Source of the DNA: Candidatus Blautia excrementipullorum | Lineage (GTDB): Bacteria; Bacillota; Clostridia; Lachnospirales; Lachnospiraceae | Length of the DNA stretch: 64,000 bases | Direction of reading: 5' to 3' | Assembly: GCA_019118645.1 (NCBI GenBank) | Contig: DWYN01000028.1 | Span: 1 to 64,000 of the forward strand | Shown here: in pieces, positions 60,728 to 64,000 of the stretch | Numbering within the stretch: position 1 is the stretch's first letter | How the letters are laid out: every line of letters starts with the position of its first letter | Position numbers and translations under genes: made by a program | The notes under the pieces: generated by a model | Seen by the model: only the letters and a program-made list of their open reading frames with translations | Database searches by the model: none | What the model was told of the DNA's origin: nothing

Positions 60728-62047
60728 TTATACTTTCTCAAAAGAAATATTTTGGATTACCATTTTGTACTTTCCCCGTGATGTTTTCTGCAGTTCATCT
60801 ACCTGCTTTACGCTGATATCAAAACCTGCCTGCAATTTGCCATATAATCTGGATTTGATGAGATTCATTTTTTTTAAATCCAACGGGCTGTCCGCTGTGA
60901 CAAGGACAGTACACTTCCCGGCTTCTTCCTGCAGGAACTGATAGCCGGTTATACCTTCAAAGGTGTCATCATGAAAATTGACTGCCGACATGGATACCTG
61001 CTCTCCCTCTTTTCCGTAAATAACATCCGCATTATGATGGCCGTTTATGGAGAACAATTCATCTCCGAGCGGTTTCACTTTATCATCTACTATATAACGT
61101 ATAAGAGGTGTTTTTTGATTTATAAATCCGGTTACAATCGGTTCTCCCTGATCGCTTAATTCTGTAATGCCGTACATTGGATTAAATACATAGCCGCCAT
61201 CATATCTTTCTGCAAAAACAGCTCTTTCCGAATGTCCATAAAATATGGCGATAGGACAATCCAGCACTTCCGTAATAAGAGCCTCCTGAAACGAATACAG
61301 ATTTTCAGAAATAAGTAAGGCGGCCTTAAATTTATGTTTTATGTCAATTCCCGCGTCTTTTGTCAATCTGCAGTAATTATAGACGGCTGAGGGATAACCA
61401 TATATAAAATCAGCCTTATATTTTTCGATTTGCTTAATATACAGTCTGATGTTGCGCTTGTTCATCAGAAATGGATTAAGCCTTATTTCAGCATATAACG
61501 GATTAATCTCATATAATCTTTTCCCTAAATCCACACCGCGAAATGTGGCTATTCTGCTTTTTTTATAATCGTATCCATATTTTGACCAGAAGTGATAGAT
61601 GAATGCCCATTCCCGGTATATGGCTTTATTTTCCATGAATACTTTTGTTGGCTTTCCGGTAGTTCCTCCTGTTGTAACGGTATAATAATCATCGATATCA
61701 TCCGCCTGTATATCATCAAAATGTTCGTTGAGCAGCTTCTTTGTCAGTATAGGAATATTTTTTATATCATCGACGGATTTTATTTTATTTGGTGAAAATC
61801 CGCTATCGTCAAATAATTTATGATAATATTTGGTGTGATCATAAGCATGAATTAAGGTTTCTCTCAATTGCTCAAACTGACTGTTTAAAATCTCGTTTTT
61901 ATTTCGCTTATCTGCATGTGCGAGCTTATTATATGTAATAATAAATTCTTTGTTTTCAATAAGTCTGCTGCGAATAAGTTTAGAAAAAGGAAGCTTTATC
62001 CAATATGGAAGTTTTTCATTCAGTTTCTTGATCAGTGCGATTCCCAT
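60728..62047 (-). CDS. CapK/PaaK-like adenylate-forming enzyme
   Basis: 439 residues. The AMP-binding P-loop is VTTGGTTGKPTKVF, with later ANL motifs GITELSDQGEP and RYIVDDKVKPL, and a C-terminal lid ending SRGKYKMVIQNISF. Related to phenylacetate-CoA ligase and the capsule-locus CapK proteins. It would activate a carboxylic acid as an acyl-adenylate; the acid and acceptor are unknown. Its presence with an AsnB-like ligase hints at acyl or aminoacyl decoration of the polymer. Confidence 0.87.
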   Translation of the reverse strand: MGIALIKKLNEKLPYWIKLPFSKLIRSRLIENKEFIITYNKLAHADKRNKNEILNSQFEQLRETLIHAYDHTKYYHKLFDDSGFSPNKIKSVDDIKNIPILTKKLLNEHFDDIQADDIDDYYTVTTGGTTGKPTKVFMENKAIYREWAFIYHFWSKYGYDYKKSRIATFRGVDLGKRLYEINPLYAEIRLNPFLMNKRNIRLYIKQIEKYKADFIYGYPSAVYNYCRLTKDAGIDIKHKFKAALLISENLYSFQEALITEVLDCPIAIFYGHSERAVFAERYDGGYVFNPMYGITELSDQGEPIVTGFINQKTPLIRYIVDDKVKPLGDELFSINGHHNADVIYGKEGEQVSMSAVNFHDDTFEGITGYQFLQEEAGKCTVLVTADSPLDLKKMNLIKSRLYGKLQAGFDISVKQVDELQKTSRGKYKMVIQNISFEKV

Positions 62048-62255
62048 ATCAGTCCCCCATTTCTCTGACTTCTTAATTTTAACAGGAAATTTATAAGAAG
62101 CCTTACCAGCAATCCCATGGTTTTGATATATAATACCGAAAATACAGTGACATTTTTATTTAACCTTTCAGAATAATTCTGCAATGGCAACTGTTTTTTG
62201 TCAAGTACTTTTCCCCGAAAAAGCGTTGGAATTTGCAGTTTTTTCAAACAAAAAC
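62048..62255. other. Divergent regulatory region between the CapK-like operon and the RiPP locus
   Basis: No gene. The 82-residue minus-strand ORF at 62032-62280 overlaps the CapK-like start and promoter elements and lacks family character. A minus-strand promoter candidate and the plus-strand RiPP promoter sit about 50 bp apart. Confidence 0.5.
62176..62204 (-). promoter_or_regulatory. Promoter candidate of the CapK-like operon
   Basis: TTGACA-N17-CAGAAT on the minus strand. CAGAATAATTCTG overlapping the -10 is a small palindrome. Confidence 0.4.
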
Positions 62256-62285
62256 TTGACAAAATCAGCAGAGACCGCATATAAC
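62256..62285 (+). promoter_or_regulatory. Promoter of the RiPP locus
   Basis: TTGACA-N18-TATAAC directly before the second riboswitch. Confidence 0.65.
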
Positions 62286-62291
62286 AACTAT

Positions 62292-62380
62292 AACATTTTA
62301 GGCAAACTTACAGAAATGTAAGGACGCAAAGTCAGGAGCCTTAAGTGCATGAGGACGGGTCAATCCCGGGCTGCACAAGG
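62292..62380 (+). ncRNA. c-di-GMP-I (GEMM-I) riboswitch
   Basis: AGGCAAAC, then TTACA-GAAA-TGTAA (stem with GNRA tetraloop), then GGACGCAAAG, followed by the P3-type region TCAGGAGCCTTAAG. Same architecture as the riboswitch at 35,985 but with a different second stem. It heads a transcript encoding a small peptide and a radical SAM enzyme. Confidence 0.9.
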
Positions 62381-62386
62381 TCGTTC

Positions 62387-62420
62387 GGCTGCAACGTATC
62401 CGTTGCAGTCTTTTTTATTT
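62387..62420 (+). terminator. Riboswitch expression-platform terminator
   Basis: GGCTGCAACG / CGTTGCAGTC stem with a 4-base loop and TTTTTT tail, between the aptamer and the peptide gene. Confidence 0.9.
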
Positions 62421-62492
62421 TAACAGACGAAGAAACTGAAAAGAAAAATTTTAAATATACAAAATTTTCAGAGCAAAAAGGAGGCAGCTATT

Positions 62493-62657
62493 ATGGACTA
62501 CAAAAAAGCAGCAGCGGAAGTCATTTATTTCACCAACCGGGACGTGATAACGACGAGCGGAGGCTCGGATATCGGGGGCTGTCGTACCCCCGGATGGGAT
62601 AGAGGAAACGGTTGTAGTGGCACCAGCGGAGATTGTCCGGGACAGTCATGGAAATAA
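62493..62657 (+). CDS. Putative RiPP precursor peptide
   Basis: 54 residues, missing from the ORF track because of size. A strong AAAAGGAGG site lies upstream of ATG 62493. The leader-like half is MDYKKAAAEVIYFTNRDVITT. The core-like half is Gly-rich with three Cys (30, 41, 48), two Trp (35, 53) and no Leu: GGSDIGGC, RTPGWDRGNGC, SGTSGDC, PGQSWK. Placement between a c-di-GMP riboswitch and a radical SAM/SPASM gene supports a modified peptide, perhaps with thioether or cyclophane links at Cys or Trp. I do not recognise a named family. Confidence 0.75.
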   Translation: MDYKKAAAEVIYFTNRDVITTSGGSDIGGCRTPGWDRGNGCSGTSGDCPGQSWK

Positions 62658-62688
62658 TAAGCATGAACTGATAATTTTAAAAAGGCTT

Positions 62689-62725
62689 AGGGCAGATGGG
62701 TAAAAAGCCTGTCTGCCCTGTTTTA
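62689..62725 (+). terminator. Attenuator between precursor peptide and radical SAM gene
   Basis: AGGGCAGA / TCTGCCCT stem, loop of 15, then GTTTTATTT. A partial terminator here would give more peptide than enzyme, as in other RiPP operons. Confidence 0.65.
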
Positions 62726-62790
62726 TTTAGAGGAGTCAGATAATGTTTTACAGATTAAAAGCTAATTATGCACTGCGCGGCTGAGAAGAG

Positions 62791-64000
62791 ATGGCATGGG
62801 TGCTGGTTGTGCGTCCGCTGAACCAGATCCGCCTGCTGACACAGGAAATGTTTCAGGTACTGCTGCTTTGCGACGGCGAGACAGAGCTTCCGGGCGGCCT
62901 GCTGGATGACTCCATGCAAAAAGTTCTGGAGCAGTGTGTCGGTGAGGGGATAGTGGAAGTTTCCGAACAAGCTTGTCCTCTGGAAGCGGATCAGTATTAT
63001 CATTATTATCATAACAGGTATACAAAAAGAGTATTCTGGTCCGTTACGGGACGCTGCAATTTTCGATGCCGCCACTGCTATATGGACGCGCCGGAAGCCA
63101 TGCTGGGAGAGCTCACTACCGAGGAGGCGTTCGCGCTGATTGACCAGATGGCGGAATGCGGAGTGCTGCAGGTAGATATTACCGGCGGCGAACCTTTTGT
63201 AAGAAAAGATTTCTGGCAGCTGATTGACCGTATTCTCTCGTACAAAATGGTTGTTGCCCAGATTTATACAAACGGCTGGCTTGTGAATGAAGATATTCTT
63301 AATGAATTTGAGCGCAGGGGCCTGAAGCCGGAAATGGCAGTCAGCTTTGACGGAACGGGATGGCATGACTGGATGAGAGGCGTTTCCGGGGCCGAGCAGG
63401 CAGCGCTGCGGGCGCTGAAGCTTTGCCACGAGCACGGCTTCCATACAAGCGTGGGGATGTGCATCCATCGGGGAAATAAGGACACGCTGCCTCAAACTGT
63501 AGAGGCACTTCGTGCTGTCGGCGTGCAGAGAATAAAAACTGCACATGTAGATGAAACGGACCTCTGGCGCCGCTGCAGTGATGGAAATGCTCTGACCTGG
63601 CCGGAATATATTGATGTCATGCTGCCGTATATTGAATGGTATTATAAGGCCGGACGTCCTATAGAAGAACTGGAATTTGGCGGTATTGCCAGACTTAATC
63701 AGGAGGGGCCCGGAGAGCTGTGCGTAAGGCACTACGATGGAACGGAAAGATGCAGGGAATGCTATCTGTGCGGTTCTACCCGCTGGTCCTGTTATATTAC
63801 TCCGGAAGGACGTCTGCTGCCCTGTATGCCTATGACAGCCAGTCCGGAACAGGAACGTTTTCCGAAAGTTCAGGAAGTGGGATTAAAGAAGGGTTTGAAG
63901 AACAGCTACTATATGCAGTTTGTAGACAGCCGTGTTAAGGATCTTTTTGAGGCGAATATGGAATGTGATTCCTGCCGGTACCGCTACGAATGCGGAGGAG
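62791..64000 (+). CDS. Radical SAM/SPASM peptide maturase, partial at right edge
   Basis: Not in the ORF track because it has no stop inside the window. The frame from 62791 is open to the edge. The N-terminal 75 residues look like a PqqD/RRE-type recognition domain (MFQVLLLCDGETELPG). The cluster-binding CxxxCxxC lies at residues 89-96 (CNFRCRHC), with ITGGEPFVRKDF after it. The C-terminal SPASM Cys are in CRECYLCGSTRWSC, LLPCM and CDSCRYRYEC. The AGAGGAG site serves an ATG at 62743 whose frame meets TGA at 62782, so this start depends on re-initiation at 62791 or the gene is damaged. It probably modifies the 54-residue peptide. Confidence 0.85.
   Translation, partial: MAWVLVVRPLNQIRLLTQEMFQVLLLCDGETELPGGLLDDSMQKVLEQCVGEGIVEVSEQACPLEADQYYHYYHNRYTKRVFWSVTGRCNFRCRHCYMDAPEAMLGELTTEEAFALIDQMAECGVLQVDITGGEPFVRKDFWQLIDRILSYKMVVAQIYTNGWLVNEDILNEFERRGLKPEMAVSFDGTGWHDWMRGVSGAEQAALRALKLCHEHGFHTSVGMCIHRGNKDTLPQTVEALRAVGVQRIKTAHVDETDLWRRCSDGNALTWPEYIDVMLPYIEWYYKAGRPIEELEFGGIARLNQEGPGELCVRHYDGTERCRECYLCGSTRWSCYITPEGRLLPCMPMTASPEQERFPKVQEVGLKKGLKNSYYMQFVDSRVKDLFEANMECDSCRYRYECGG

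Noticed and set aside
57946-62047. Lasso-peptide biosynthesis cluster
   Set aside because: An AsnB-like fold and NTP_transf_5 protein are suggestive, but there is no transglutaminase-like protease, PqqD-like protein or lasso precursor nearby.
62032-62280. 82-residue minus-strand ORF
   Set aside because: It covers promoter elements, overlaps the CapK-like start, and lacks a ribosome binding site or recognisable fold.
62345-62602. 85-residue plus-strand ORF over the riboswitch
   Set aside because: It starts inside the aptamer and runs through the terminator, in a different frame from the peptide gene with the strong ribosome binding site.
62755-63732. 325-residue minus-strand ORF
   Set aside because: Antisense shadow of the radical SAM/SPASM gene, whose CxxxCxxC and SPASM cysteines are clear on the plus strand.

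Overview
The window looks like a chromosomal segment of a gut-type Clostridia, most likely Lachnospiraceae. This is inferred from strong AGGAGG-type ribosome binding sites, moderate GC, the YesM-like kinase, the PhnCDE/PhnX set, CarD, and c-di-GMP-I riboswitches upstream of surface-polysaccharide and peptide genes. No rRNA, tRNA, CRISPR array or phage module is visible. The last gene runs off the right edge and is absent from the supplied ORF track.

Bases 1-18,300 are a worn accessory region. It holds a LysR regulator, an aldo/keto reductase remnant, an IS110-family element, a truncated SnoaL-like gene, a carboxymuconolactone-decarboxylase-like gene, a DUF6930/DUF7309-like protein, a 30-bp tandem repeat and a VOC protein. 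These are followed by a sugar-binding protein, a sensor kinase lacking its ATPase domain, an aldehyde dehydrogenase with an internal deletion, and an intact sialic acid lyase. A two-component system then sits divergent to an ABC exporter of lantibiotic-protection type, which is trailed by a frameshifted lipoprotein.

Bases 18,300-34,000 are largely intact. They carry a secreted protein of unknown function, a DeoR regulator and a phosphonate operon (phnX, iron alcohol dehydrogenase, phnD-C-E-E). These are followed by convergent glgB, a TetR regulator, a CsoR-like repressor, an EF-G/Tet-like GTPase fused to a Rae1/YacP-type NYN nuclease domain, an SPFH protein with a ribbon-helix-helix partner, and a CarD-family protein.

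Bases 34,300-62,050 form one c-di-GMP-linked surface polysaccharide locus. It opens with a GGDEF cyclase and a c-di-GMP-I riboswitch with terminator. Next comes a MotA/TolQ-like channel fused to a degenerate EAL domain, then a MotB-like membrane protein with SpaA-type outer domains. A Wzz/BY-kinase, polymerase, VanZ protein, four glycosyltransferases, flippase, phosphomannomutase, two GDP-mannose pyrophosphorylases (one fused to two isomerase types), an AlgD-type GDP-mannose dehydrogenase, an acetyltransferase and a heparinase/alginate-lyase-like protein follow. Together these predict a mannuronate-containing exopolysaccharide made by a Wzx/Wzy route, with c-di-GMP read both at the RNA level and probably by the EAL fusion. 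An AsnB-like ligase, a nucleotidyltransferase-fold protein and a CapK-like adenylate-forming enzyme close the locus.

Bases 62,250-64,000 hold a second c-di-GMP-I riboswitch with terminator. It is followed by a 54-residue Cys/Gly/Trp-rich peptide and a radical SAM/SPASM enzyme, which I read as a c-di-GMP-controlled RiPP locus. The radical SAM reading frame has an in-frame TGA at codon 14.
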